From contig JAZLAH010000046.1 of assembly GCA_045613065.1 (NCBI GenBank), positions 1-22,241 of the forward strand: a DNA stretch of 22,241 nt. Direction: 5' to 3'. Made by a program: the position numbers and the translations under genes. Source of the DNA: Fimenecus sp045613065 (GTDB lineage: Bacteria; Bacillota; Clostridia; Oscillospirales; Acutalibacteraceae). Shown one piece after another: positions 6,276 through 13,428 of the stretch. Positions within the stretch are counted from its first letter, which is position 1. Each line of letters opens with the position of its first letter. Under the pieces are notes generated by a model that worked only from the letters and a program-made list of their open reading frames with translations, did no database searches and was not told where the DNA came from.

Positions 6276-6340
6276 AATAGTGTAAAATATTAGGGATAAT
6301 GGGTTTTTGTATATAATTGTATTCTATACGAGGTAAAAAT

Positions 6341-7612
6341 ATGTTTGTTGATATTGCTAAAATTAAGATTAAAGCCGGTGATGGTGGTAATGGTGCCGTT
6401 ACATTTCACAGAGAAAAATATATAAACGCAGGTGGTCCTGACGGTGGTGACGGAGGCAAAGGTGGCAACATTGTTTTCCAGGTTGACGACAATCTTTCAA
6501 CTCTTGCTGACTTCCGTTACAAGAGAAAGTATAAGGCTGAAAACGGTGCTAACGGAAGTGGTAGCCGTTGCAGTGGTAAAAAAGGTAAAGATTTGATTAT
6601 TAAAGTACCTCGTGGTACTGTTATCCGCGAAGTTGAAAGCGGAGTTGTTATGGCTGATATGTCAACTGACGACCAATTTATCGGCGCTAAAGGTGGTCGA
6701 GGTGGTTGGGGTAACTCTCACTTTGCAACATCTACTCGTCAAACTCCAAAATTCGCAAAAAATGGCGCTCCCGGTGAAGAATGGGAAGTTAGCCTTGAAT
6801 TAAAACTTATTGCTGACGTAGGACTTTTAGGTTTCCCTAACGTTGGTAAATCTTCTCTTATTTCTGTTGTAAGTCAGGCAAAGCCTATTGTTGGTGACTA
6901 TCATTTCACAACAATTATTCCTGTTCTCGGCGTTGTTTCAATGGGTCCTGAAAAGAGCTTTGTTATGGCTGATATTCCTGGACTTATTGAAGGTGCTGCT
7001 GAAGGTATCGGTTTAGGTCACGAATTTCTTCGTCATGTTGAAAGATGCAGAATGCTTGTTCATATCGTTGACGTTGCAGGTAGTGAAGGAAGAAACCCTA
7101 TTGAAGACTTTGAAGCAATCAACGCAGAACTTGAAAAGTTTAATCCTGAACTTGCAAAGTGTCCACAGATTGTTGCTGGTAATAAAATCGACCTTGCTAC
7201 TGACGAACAGTTAGAAGAATTCAAAAAATATATTGAAGACAAAGGTTACGAATACTTTGAAATCGTAGCTCCAATCAAACACAACACACAGGAACTTATC
7301 AATGCTGTCGCAAGAAAGCTTGACACACTTCCTCCTGTTAAGCGTTATGAAAGCGAAGAAATTCCAATGGAAGTTATCGCTAAAAAGAGTAACGATGGAT
7401 TTACAGTTACAGTTGAAGATGGTGTTTATATCGTTGAAGCAGACTGGATTTACAGAATTCTCTGTAAAACTGACCTTGACGACTATGAATCACTTCAGTA
7501 TTTCCAGAGAGTTATTCAGGAACGTGGTGTTATCAAAGCACTTATTGATAAAGGTATTCAGGAGGGTGACACAGTCAGCATCTATGATTTAGAATTTGAC
7601 TATGTTCCGTAA
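6341..7612 (+). CDS. obg: Obg GTPase (ribosome assembly / stress GTPase)
   Basis: This 423-residue protein has all three Obg domains: the glycine-rich Obg fold (residues 1 to about 158, with AGDGGNGAV and GGPDGGDGGKGG), the GTPase domain with G1 GFPNVGKSS, G3 DIPGLIEGA and G4 NKID, and a C-terminal OCT domain (about 345-423). Obg binds the 50S subunit during late assembly and links GTP/ppGpp levels to growth. I chose the ATG at 6341, preceded by CGAGGTAAAA, because the protein then begins MFVDIAKIKI as in relatives; an upstream in-frame start at 6317 adds eight unconserved residues. It heads a plus-strand operon of six genes whose spacing never exceeds a few bases. Confidence 0.98.
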   Translation: MFVDIAKIKIKAGDGGNGAVTFHREKYINAGGPDGGDGGKGGNIVFQVDDNLSTLADFRYKRKYKAENGANGSGSRCSGKKGKDLIIKVPRGTVIREVESGVVMADMSTDDQFIGAKGGRGGWGNSHFATSTRQTPKFAKNGAPGEEWEVSLELKLIADVGLLGFPNVGKSSLISVVSQAKPIVGDYHFTTIIPVLGVVSMGPEKSFVMADIPGLIEGAAEGIGLGHEFLRHVERCRMLVHIVDVAGSEGRNPIEDFEAINAELEKFNPELAKCPQIVAGNKIDLATDEQLEEFKKYIEDKGYEYFEIVAPIKHNTQELINAVARKLDTLPPVKRYESEEIPMEVIAKKSNDGFTVTVEDGVYIVEADWIYRILCKTDLDDYESLQYFQRVIQERGVIKALIDKGIQEGDTVSIYDLEFDYVP

Positions 7613-7617
7613 TAGTT

Positions 7618-8040
7618 ATGAGATTATATGGTAAAGATATAAAAGTAGATACATTAAGTCCACTAACATTGGCTTTTACAGGTGATGCAGTATTTTCACT
7701 TTATATTCGTGAAATGCTTGTTTGTGAAGCCAATCGTCCTGTTGGTCAGTTACATAAACTTTCGGTTAATTGGGTTAAAGCTGAGGCACAAAGCAAAGGT
7801 ATGCACGCTATACTCCCTATTCTTACAGAAAAAGAATTAGAAGTTTTTAAGCGTGGTAGAAATGCTCACACCTCTCATACACCAAAAAACCAAAGTGGAT
7901 GTGACTATCATTACGCAACAGGTTTTGAGGCACTTGTAGGCTATTTGTACTTGAAAGACGAAACAGAACGCCTTAACGAACTGCTTAATGAAGTTATTAA
8001 AGCAATCGAGGTTGATAAGTCTGAAAAAACTTCAGTATAG
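7618..8040 (+). CDS. mrnC: Mini-ribonuclease III (23S rRNA maturation)
   Basis: This 140-residue protein is an RNase III catalytic domain without the double-stranded RNA-binding domain, the hallmark of Mini-III. LAFTGDAVF places the metal-binding aspartate at residue 23, and FEALVGYLY carries the second acidic catalytic residue (E104). The RGRNAHTSHTPKN segment is typical of the family. In Bacillus subtilis the enzyme trims both ends of 23S rRNA precursors. It starts 5 bases after the obg stop codon, with no clear ribosome binding site, so it is probably translated by coupling. Its position beside obg and lepA makes a ribosome-biogenesis cluster. Confidence 0.95.
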   Translation: MRLYGKDIKVDTLSPLTLAFTGDAVFSLYIREMLVCEANRPVGQLHKLSVNWVKAEAQSKGMHAILPILTEKELEVFKRGRNAHTSHTPKNQSGCDYHYATGFEALVGYLYLKDETERLNELLNEVIKAIEVDKSEKTSV

Positions 8041-8875
8041 TGGAAAAGAATTTTTAATCGACACACTTGTATTTATTTTGGCGAGTGCAGCGTTTTCAAT
8101 TGGTATAAACTGTTTTCTTGCCAACAACAACATTCTTAACGGTGGGCTGACAGGAATTGCAACAATATTTAACTATCTTTTTGACTTTCCTATAGGAATG
8201 GGAATTTTCATTATGAATGTCCCTTTGCTTCTTATAGCGTTCAAAAAGCTTGGTGTGAAATTTGTATTCCGTACATTCTGGGTAATTGCAATATCATCAG
8301 TAATAATTGACCTTGGAGCATTTTTACCGGTTTACAAAAGCGACTTGCTCCTTTCATCTATTTTCGGTGGTGTGCTTTCAGGTTTTTCGTTAGGCATTAT
8401 ATTCTTGCGAAATGCCACAACAGGTGGTGTTGACATAATTGCAAGACTCATAAAACTGAGATATCCACACATCACTCTTGGCAAATCTATTTTCATTCTT
8501 GATGCTGTTGTAATTATTACAGGTGGAATTATTTACAACAATCTTGAATCAATGCTTTATGCTGCTGTTACAGTTTTTGTAAGTGCACAAGTCCTTGATT
8601 ATATCATTTATGGTATCAGTCGAGGTGCAACAATTATGATAATTTCAGAAAAAAATGACGAAATACGTCAACTTCTTATAAACGACCTTAATCGTGGTGT
8701 TACCATATTTAAAGGTCACGGTGGTTATTCAGGTGAAGAAAAGAGCGTTCTGCTTTGTGCCTGTTACGATAACCAGACGCAAAAACTTATTAAGAAAATA
8801 AAATCAGCCGATGAAAATGCTTTTTTTATTGTTACACAGTCAAAGCAAATTGTCGGTGAAGGATTTATGAGGTAA
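7988..8875 (+). CDS. YitT family membrane protein (DUF161/DUF2179)
   Basis: This protein of up to 295 residues has a membrane domain with about five to six helices (residues 22-195) and a soluble C-terminal domain (about 200-295). NNNILNGGLTGIA, NATTGGVDIIARL and HGGYSGEEKSVLLC are typical of the YitT family, whose transported substrate, if any, is unknown. The ATG at 7988 gives a 53-base overlap with mrnC and has no ribosome binding site. In-frame TTG at 8012 and CTG at 8021 are alternatives; the CTG has GAGG 8-11 bases upstream. The true N terminus is therefore uncertain by 8 to 11 residues, outside the conserved region. Confidence 0.88.
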   Translation: MKLLKQSRLISLKKLQYSGKEFLIDTLVFILASAAFSIGINCFLANNNILNGGLTGIATIFNYLFDFPIGMGIFIMNVPLLLIAFKKLGVKFVFRTFWVIAISSVIIDLGAFLPVYKSDLLLSSIFGGVLSGFSLGIIFLRNATTGGVDIIARLIKLRYPHITLGKSIFILDAVVIITGGIIYNNLESMLYAAVTVFVSAQVLDYIIYGISRGATIMIISEKNDEIRQLLINDLNRGVTIFKGHGGYSGEEKSVLLCACYDNQTQKLIKKIKSADENAFFIVTQSKQIVGEGFMR

Positions 8876-8878
8876 TAT

Positions 8879-10687
8879 ATGGCTAAAAAAGATAACATCC
8901 GAAATTTTTCAATTATCGCTCATATCGACCATGGTAAGAGTACCCTTGCTGACAGACTTTTAGAACTTACTGAAACTGTTGCAAAGCGTGATATGACAGA
9001 ACAATTACTTGATAATATGGATCTGGAGCGTGAGCGTGGTATTACAATCAAGGCTCACGCTGTTAAACTTGACTACAAGGCAAAAGACGGTGAAACATAC
9101 GAGCTCAATCTTATCGATACTCCAGGTCACGTTGACTTTAACTACGAGGTTTCACGTTCACTTGCTGCTTGTGAGGGTGCTGTGCTTATTATTGACGCAT
9201 CTCAAGGTGTTGAAGCACAGACACTTGCAAATACATATTTAGCTCTTGACCACGACCTTGAATTAGTACCTGTTATCAACAAAATTGACTTACCTGCTGC
9301 TGACCCTGACAGGGTTGCAAATGAAGTTGAAGAAGTTATCGGTCTTCCTTGTGACGAAGCACCAAGAGTTTCAGCAAAAACAGGTCAGAATATTGAACAG
9401 GTTCTCGAGAGTATAGTATCTCTTGTGCCACCACCTGAAAATCGTGATGACCAACCACTTCGTGCTCTTGTTTTTGACTCAGTTTATGACAGCTACAAGG
9501 GTGTTATCGTTTATGTACGAATTATGGATGGTAAAATCAAACCTGGTGACACAATGCGAATGATGGCAACAGGTGCTGAATTCAATGTTGTTGAAGTTGG
9601 TTATATGCGACCAAACGCTATGGAACCACAAAAAGAACTTACATCAGGTGAAGTTGGATATATTACAGCATCTATCAAAACTGTCAGCGATGCACGTGTT
9701 GGTGACACCGTTACTACTGCTGAAAATCCTGCTTCAGAAGCTCTTGCAGGTTATCGAAAAGTTAACCCGATGGTTTTCTGTGGTGTTTATCCTGCTGATG
9801 GTGCTGACTACGAGAATCTTCGTGAAGCACTTGAAAAACTACAGTTAAACGATGCTGCGTTGTCATTTGAACCTGAAACATCAGGTGCTCTCGGTTTTGG
9901 TTTCCGTTGTGGTTTCTTAGGTCTTCTTCACCTTGAAATCATTCAGGAAAGACTTGAAAGAGAATACAACCTTGACCTTGTAACAACAATTCCAAGTGTT
10001 ATTTACAGAGTTCACCTTACAAATGGTGAAGTTATTGAAATCGATAATCCAAGCCATTATCCAGACCCAGCAAATATTGATTATTGTGAAGAACCAACAG
10101 TTGAAGCTCATATCTATGCTCCACCTGAATATATCGGTGCAATTATGAATCTTTGTCAGGATAGACGTGGTGTTTACGTTAATACAACTCACTTAGCAAG
10201 TGACCGTGTTGACTTACATTATATTTTACCACTTAACGAAATCATTTACGACTTCTTTGATGTGCTTAAATCACGTACTCGTGGTTATGCATCATTTGAC
10301 TATGAAATGAGTGATTATCAGCGTTCAAGCATCATTAAACTTGATGTTCTTCTTAATGGTGACATCATTGACGCTCTTTCATTTATGATTCATAGTGAAA
10401 AAGCATATGCAAAAGCTCGTCGAATCGCTGAAAAGCTTAAAGATAATATTCCACGCCAGATGTTTGAAATTCCAATCCAGATGGCTATCGGTGGTAAGGT
10501 TATTGCCCGTGAAACTGTTAAGGCTATGAGAAAAGATGTTCTTGCAAAGTGCTATGGCGGCGACATTACTCGTAAAAAGAAATTGCTTGAAAAACAGAAG
10601 GAAGGTAAAAAGCGTATGCGTCACTTCGGTACAGTTGAAGTACCACAAGAGGCATTTATGGCTGTGCTTAAACTTGATGATGAATAA
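8879..10687 (+). CDS. lepA: Elongation factor 4 (LepA), ribosome-associated GTPase
   Basis: This 602-residue protein is the normal length for LepA/EF4. Residues 14-22 (AHIDHGKST) form G1; RGITIKAH, DTPGHVDF and NKIDLPAADP follow as G2-G4. Domain II, EF-G-like domains III and V (GFRCGFLGLLHLEI) and the LepA-specific C-terminal domain (FGTVEVPQEAFMAVLK) are all present. EF4 acts on stalled or initiating ribosomes and back-translocates tRNA in vitro. The ribosome binding site GAGGT overlaps the stop of the yitT-like gene 3 bases upstream. The next gene overlaps its end. Confidence 0.98.
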   Translation: MAKKDNIRNFSIIAHIDHGKSTLADRLLELTETVAKRDMTEQLLDNMDLERERGITIKAHAVKLDYKAKDGETYELNLIDTPGHVDFNYEVSRSLAACEGAVLIIDASQGVEAQTLANTYLALDHDLELVPVINKIDLPAADPDRVANEVEEVIGLPCDEAPRVSAKTGQNIEQVLESIVSLVPPPENRDDQPLRALVFDSVYDSYKGVIVYVRIMDGKIKPGDTMRMMATGAEFNVVEVGYMRPNAMEPQKELTSGEVGYITASIKTVSDARVGDTVTTAENPASEALAGYRKVNPMVFCGVYPADGADYENLREALEKLQLNDAALSFEPETSGALGFGFRCGFLGLLHLEIIQERLEREYNLDLVTTIPSVIYRVHLTNGEVIEIDNPSHYPDPANIDYCEEPTVEAHIYAPPEYIGAIMNLCQDRRGVYVNTTHLASDRVDLHYILPLNEIIYDFFDVLKSRTRGYASFDYEMSDYQRSSIIKLDVLLNGDIIDALSFMIHSEKAYAKARRIAEKLKDNIPRQMFEIPIQMAIGGKVIARETVKAMRKDVLAKCYGGDITRKKKLLEKQKEGKKRMRHFGTVEVPQEAFMAVLKLDDE

Positions 10688-11162
10688 AGAGATTTTCCAG
10701 AAACTTAAAGAATTAGAAATTGAATATAAAATGGTAGAGCATCCTGCAGCATTCACTATGGAAGAAATTGCAGAATATCGACTTCACGAAAATGGTCATA
10801 TTCCAAAAAATCTTGTCCTTCGTGATGTTAAGGGTACTCGTAATATGCTTGTTGTTCTTCACGGTGACAAAAGAGCAAATCTTCAGTTAATCCGTGCTGA
10901 AATCGACTCAACAAAGTTGAGTTTCTCTTCTGATGAAAGATTAGAAAAATATCTTAAAGTTGAAAAGGGTTCTGTTTCTCCTTTTGGTGTAATTTATGAC
11001 ACAGAAAGAGAGCTTGAAATCTATTTTGACGCAGATTTAAAGAATGAAGATATTGTGGGTTGTCATCCGAATGACAATCGTGCAACAGTTTTCCTTAAAT
11101 TCAGTGACCTTGTTACATACGTAAAATCCTGCGGTCATACAATTACATATATCAAAGTATGA
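10680..11162 (+). CDS. ProXp/PrdX-type aminoacyl-tRNA deacylase (YbaK superfamily)
   Basis: This 160-residue single-domain protein of the YbaK/ProRS-INS superfamily trims mischarged tRNA in trans. The motifs match the ProXp-ala (prolyl-tRNA synthetase associated domain) branch: IPKNLVLRD with its conserved lysine-asparagine (about residues 42-50), GSVSPFGVIYD (about 100-110) and HPNDNRATV (about 133-141). The expected substrate is Ala-tRNA(Pro). The start is ATG at 10680 or 10677 (two adjacent ATGs) inside the lepA end, with no ribosome binding site, so translation should depend on lepA. An earlier in-frame start at 10536 lies well inside lepA and is unconserved. The hemW gene overlaps its stop by 4 bases. 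Exact tRNA specificity cannot be read from sequence. Confidence 0.87.
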   Translation: MNKEIFQKLKELEIEYKMVEHPAAFTMEEIAEYRLHENGHIPKNLVLRDVKGTRNMLVVLHGDKRANLQLIRAEIDSTKLSFSSDERLEKYLKVEKGSVSPFGVIYDTERELEIYFDADLKNEDIVGCHPNDNRATVFLKFSDLVTYVKSCGHTITYIKV

Positions 11163-12256
11163 AAAAAATAGGATTATATCTGCATATTCCCTTTTGTAAA
11201 TCAAAATGTCCTTACTGTGATTTTTATTCTTTCAGTGGTCAGGATAATGAAAAAAATCAATATACACAAGTATTAAATGAGAGAGTTTTGTCAAGCATTT
11301 CTACTTTACAAAGTAAAGGTGATACACTTTACTTTGGTGGTGGAACACCATCAGCATTAGGTGCAGAAAATCTTGCAACTCTTGTAAAAGCTTGTAAATC
11401 AGGTTTTCTTACAGATGAAGCAGAAATTACTGTTGAGTGTAATCCACACGGACTTAATGAGGATTTTTTCAAGACTTTATATACTTCAGGTGTCAACAGA
11501 ATTTCAATGGGACTCCAATCAGCTGTTGATAGTGAAAGACGAGTGCTTGGCAGACTTTCTGACAGAAATCAGGTTGAAAATGCTGTTAAAACTGCTCAAA
11601 AAGTTGGTTTTAACAACATCACCCTTGATGTTATGCTTGGAATTCCTGAACAGACTGAAAAAAGTCTTCAGGAAACTCTTGATTTCTGTATTTCTCTTGG
11701 TGTACCACATATCAGTGCATATATGCTGAAACTTGAAGAGAATACTCATTTTTATAAAATGAAACACAAATATAATTTTCCTGACGATGATTTGACCGCA
11801 GATTTATATTTGCAGATGTGTGAAACCCTTGAAAATCACGGTATAATGCAATATGAAATCTCAAATTTCTCGAAAAAAGGCTTTGAAAGTCGACACAATC
11901 TTAAATATTGGCATTGTGAGGAATATTTAGGTATTGGTCCATCTGCTCATTCGTTCTTAAATGGCAAAAGATTTTATTTTGATAGAAATTTTCTGTCTTT
12001 TATGAATGGAAACCCACCTATTGACGATGGTTTTGGTGGAGATTTTACAGAATATGCAATGCTGAACTTAAGACTTACTGAAGGCTTAAATGACCATAAA
12101 GTTTTAGAACGTTATGGTCATTCAATCCCTAATGAAATATACGAAAAATCAAAGATTTTCATTGATAATGGATATATAACAAAAACCGAAAACGGTATAG
12201 CATTAACCCGAAAGGGCTTTTTGATGTCAAATACAATATTGTCAGAGATATTATGA
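11159..12256 (+). CDS. hemW: HemW-type radical SAM protein (heme chaperone, formerly HemN-like)
   Basis: This 365-residue protein has the radical SAM motif C13-x3-C17-x2-C20 (CKSKCPYCDF), FGGGTPS as the SAM glycine motif (about residues 60-66), and the family signatures ECNPHGL, RISMGLQSA and the C-terminal HNLKYWHCEEYLGIGPSAHS segment. HemW proteins bind heme and are thought to hand it to hemoproteins; they lack the residues that define true coproporphyrinogen dehydrogenase (HemN). The lepA-hemW neighbourhood is conserved in many Firmicutes. The start codon overlaps the previous stop as ATGA. It is the last gene of the obg operon; no hairpin terminator follows before the metA promoter. Confidence 0.94.
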   Translation: MKKIGLYLHIPFCKSKCPYCDFYSFSGQDNEKNQYTQVLNERVLSSISTLQSKGDTLYFGGGTPSALGAENLATLVKACKSGFLTDEAEITVECNPHGLNEDFFKTLYTSGVNRISMGLQSAVDSERRVLGRLSDRNQVENAVKTAQKVGFNNITLDVMLGIPEQTEKSLQETLDFCISLGVPHISAYMLKLEENTHFYKMKHKYNFPDDDLTADLYLQMCETLENHGIMQYEISNFSKKGFESRHNLKYWHCEEYLGIGPSAHSFLNGKRFYFDRNFLSFMNGNPPIDDGFGGDFTEYAMLNLRLTEGLNDHKVLERYGHSIPNEIYEKSKIFIDNGYITKTENGIALTRKGFLMSNTILSEIL

Positions 12257-12273
12257 GCAATAAATATTCAAAT

Positions 12274-12302
12274 TTGACATTACTTTTTTCTTATGATAAA
12301 AT
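12274..12302 (+). promoter_or_regulatory. Promoter of metA
   Basis: A perfect TTGACA (12274-12279), 17-base spacer and TAAAAT (12297-12302) lie 36 bases before the metA start codon. The leader is too short for an S-box or T-box riboswitch. Confidence 0.78.
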
Positions 12303-12337
12303 ACATTCCTGCATATTAAAGAATTGAGGTGGACAGA

Positions 12338-13255
12338 ATGCCTATTAAAATTGATGACCAATTACCAGCAAGACATAATCTTGAGTTGGAGAATATCTTT
12401 GTTATGACAGAACAAAGAGCAAAGATTCAGGACATTCGTCCGCTGAAAATTATTCTTCTTAACTTAATGCCAACTAAAATTGAAACGGAAACACAGATTT
12501 TAAGATTGTTAAGTAACTCACCTTTACAGGTTGAGGTTGAACTTTTACAGGTGGCAACTCACGAAAGCAAAAACACAAGCAAAGAGCATATGCTCAAATT
12601 TTATAAGACTTTTGACGACATCAAAGACCAGAAATTCGATGGTATGATTGTAACTGGTGCTCCTGTTGAAATGATGCCTTTTGAAGAAGTTGACTATTGG
12701 GAAGAGCTCTGCACAATTTTTGACTGGGCAAAGACTCACGTTTACTCATCATTCCACATCTGTTGGGGTGCTCAGGCTGCACTTTATTACCACTATGGTA
12801 TTCCAAAGTATAAGCTCCCTGAAAAGATGTTTGGTATTTTCCCTCATAAGCCTCTTGATATGTATCATCCTCTTCTTCGAGGATTCAGTGATTTGTTCTA
12901 TGTGCCACATTCAAGACACACAGAAACTAAAAAAGAGGATATTGCACTTGTTAAGGAGTTGCAGATTCTCTCATATTCCGAGATTTCAGGTGTGCATCTT
13001 GTTGCTGATATGGATTGCAGAAATTTCTATTGCACAGGTCACACTGAATACGACAGCGATACTCTTGCTCGTGAATATTTCAGAGATTTACATAGAGGAT
13101 TAGACATTAAACTTCCTTATAACTATTTCCCAAATGACGATACACAGTTGACACCACCACTTACATGGCGTGGTCCGGGAAGCCTTTTATTCCAGAACTG
13201 GCTCAACTACTTTGTATACCAAAGAACACCATATGATGTAAATGAAATTAAATAA
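12338..13255 (+). CDS. metA: Homoserine O-acyltransferase, predicted acetyl-CoA-specific (MetA)
   Basis: This 305-residue enzyme activates homoserine in methionine synthesis. Residue numbering aligns with well-studied MetA proteins without gaps: acyl-acceptor Cys142 (FHICWGAQ), His235 and Glu237 (CTGHTEY). Residue 111 is glutamate (TGAPVEMMP); in this family Glu111 goes with acetyl-CoA use and Gly111 with succinyl-CoA use, so O-acetylhomoserine is the predicted product. I chose the ATG at 12338 with GAGGTGG five bases upstream; a GTG at 12329 lies inside that ribosome binding site. The gene is monocistronic, with its own consensus promoter and a clear terminator. Confidence 0.96.
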   Translation: MPIKIDDQLPARHNLELENIFVMTEQRAKIQDIRPLKIILLNLMPTKIETETQILRLLSNSPLQVEVELLQVATHESKNTSKEHMLKFYKTFDDIKDQKFDGMIVTGAPVEMMPFEEVDYWEELCTIFDWAKTHVYSSFHICWGAQAALYYHYGIPKYKLPEKMFGIFPHKPLDMYHPLLRGFSDLFYVPHSRHTETKKEDIALVKELQILSYSEISGVHLVADMDCRNFYCTGHTEYDSDTLAREYFRDLHRGLDIKLPYNYFPNDDTQLTPPLTWRGPGSLLFQNWLNYFVYQRTPYDVNEIK

Positions 13256-13267
13256 GTTTTTTCATTG

Positions 13268-13297
13268 GCTCCCCTTGTCAGGGGAGCTGTTTTTTTA
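13268..13297 (+). terminator. Rho-independent terminator of metA
   Basis: GCTCCCC (13268-13274), loop TTGTCA and GGGGAGC (13281-13287) are followed by TGTTTTTTT. It lies 12 bases after the metA stop. Its GC-rich core resembles the repeat-like palindromes nearby. Confidence 0.85.
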
Positions 13298-13335
13298 CAA
13301 AAAGATTGAGATAGTAAATTTTCTATTATCTTTCT

Positions 13336-13380
13336 CTCCCTCCGTCACCTTACGGCGACACCTCCCTCGTCAGAGGGAGG
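13336..13380. repeat. GC-rich compound palindrome, REP-like
   Basis: Three parts follow each other: CTCCCTC (13336-13342), a small hairpin GTCACC-TTAC-GGCGAC with one mismatch (13344-13359), and a perfect 8-bp stem CCTCCCTC-GTCA-GAGGGAGG (13361-13380). The right arm could pair with either CTCCCTC copy. It is GC-rich in an AT-rich spacer. From memory, very similar modules are scattered in gut Clostridia genomes. Confidence 0.6.
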
Positions 13381-13385
13381 CAAAG

Positions 13386-13411
13386 AAAAAGGGTGATTTT
13401 AAATCACCCTT
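13386..13411 (-). terminator. Rho-independent terminator of the copA-like gene
   Basis: Read on the minus strand, AAGGGTGA (13411-13404), a 7-base loop and TCACCCTT (13396-13389) run into TTTCTTTG. It lies 18 bases after the copA stop codon and faces the metA terminator. Confidence 0.8.
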
Positions 13412-13428
13412 ACATTTTGCACTTTGCA

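Noticed and set aside
10536..10679. Longer N terminus for the ProXp-like deacylase starting inside lepA.
   Set aside because: The added 48 residues are the out-of-frame reading of lepA; the family domain begins at the ATG near 10680.
12257..12337. Possible S-box or T-box riboswitch before metA.
   Set aside because: The spacer is about 80 bases and the promoter takes up its middle; there is no room for such a leader.
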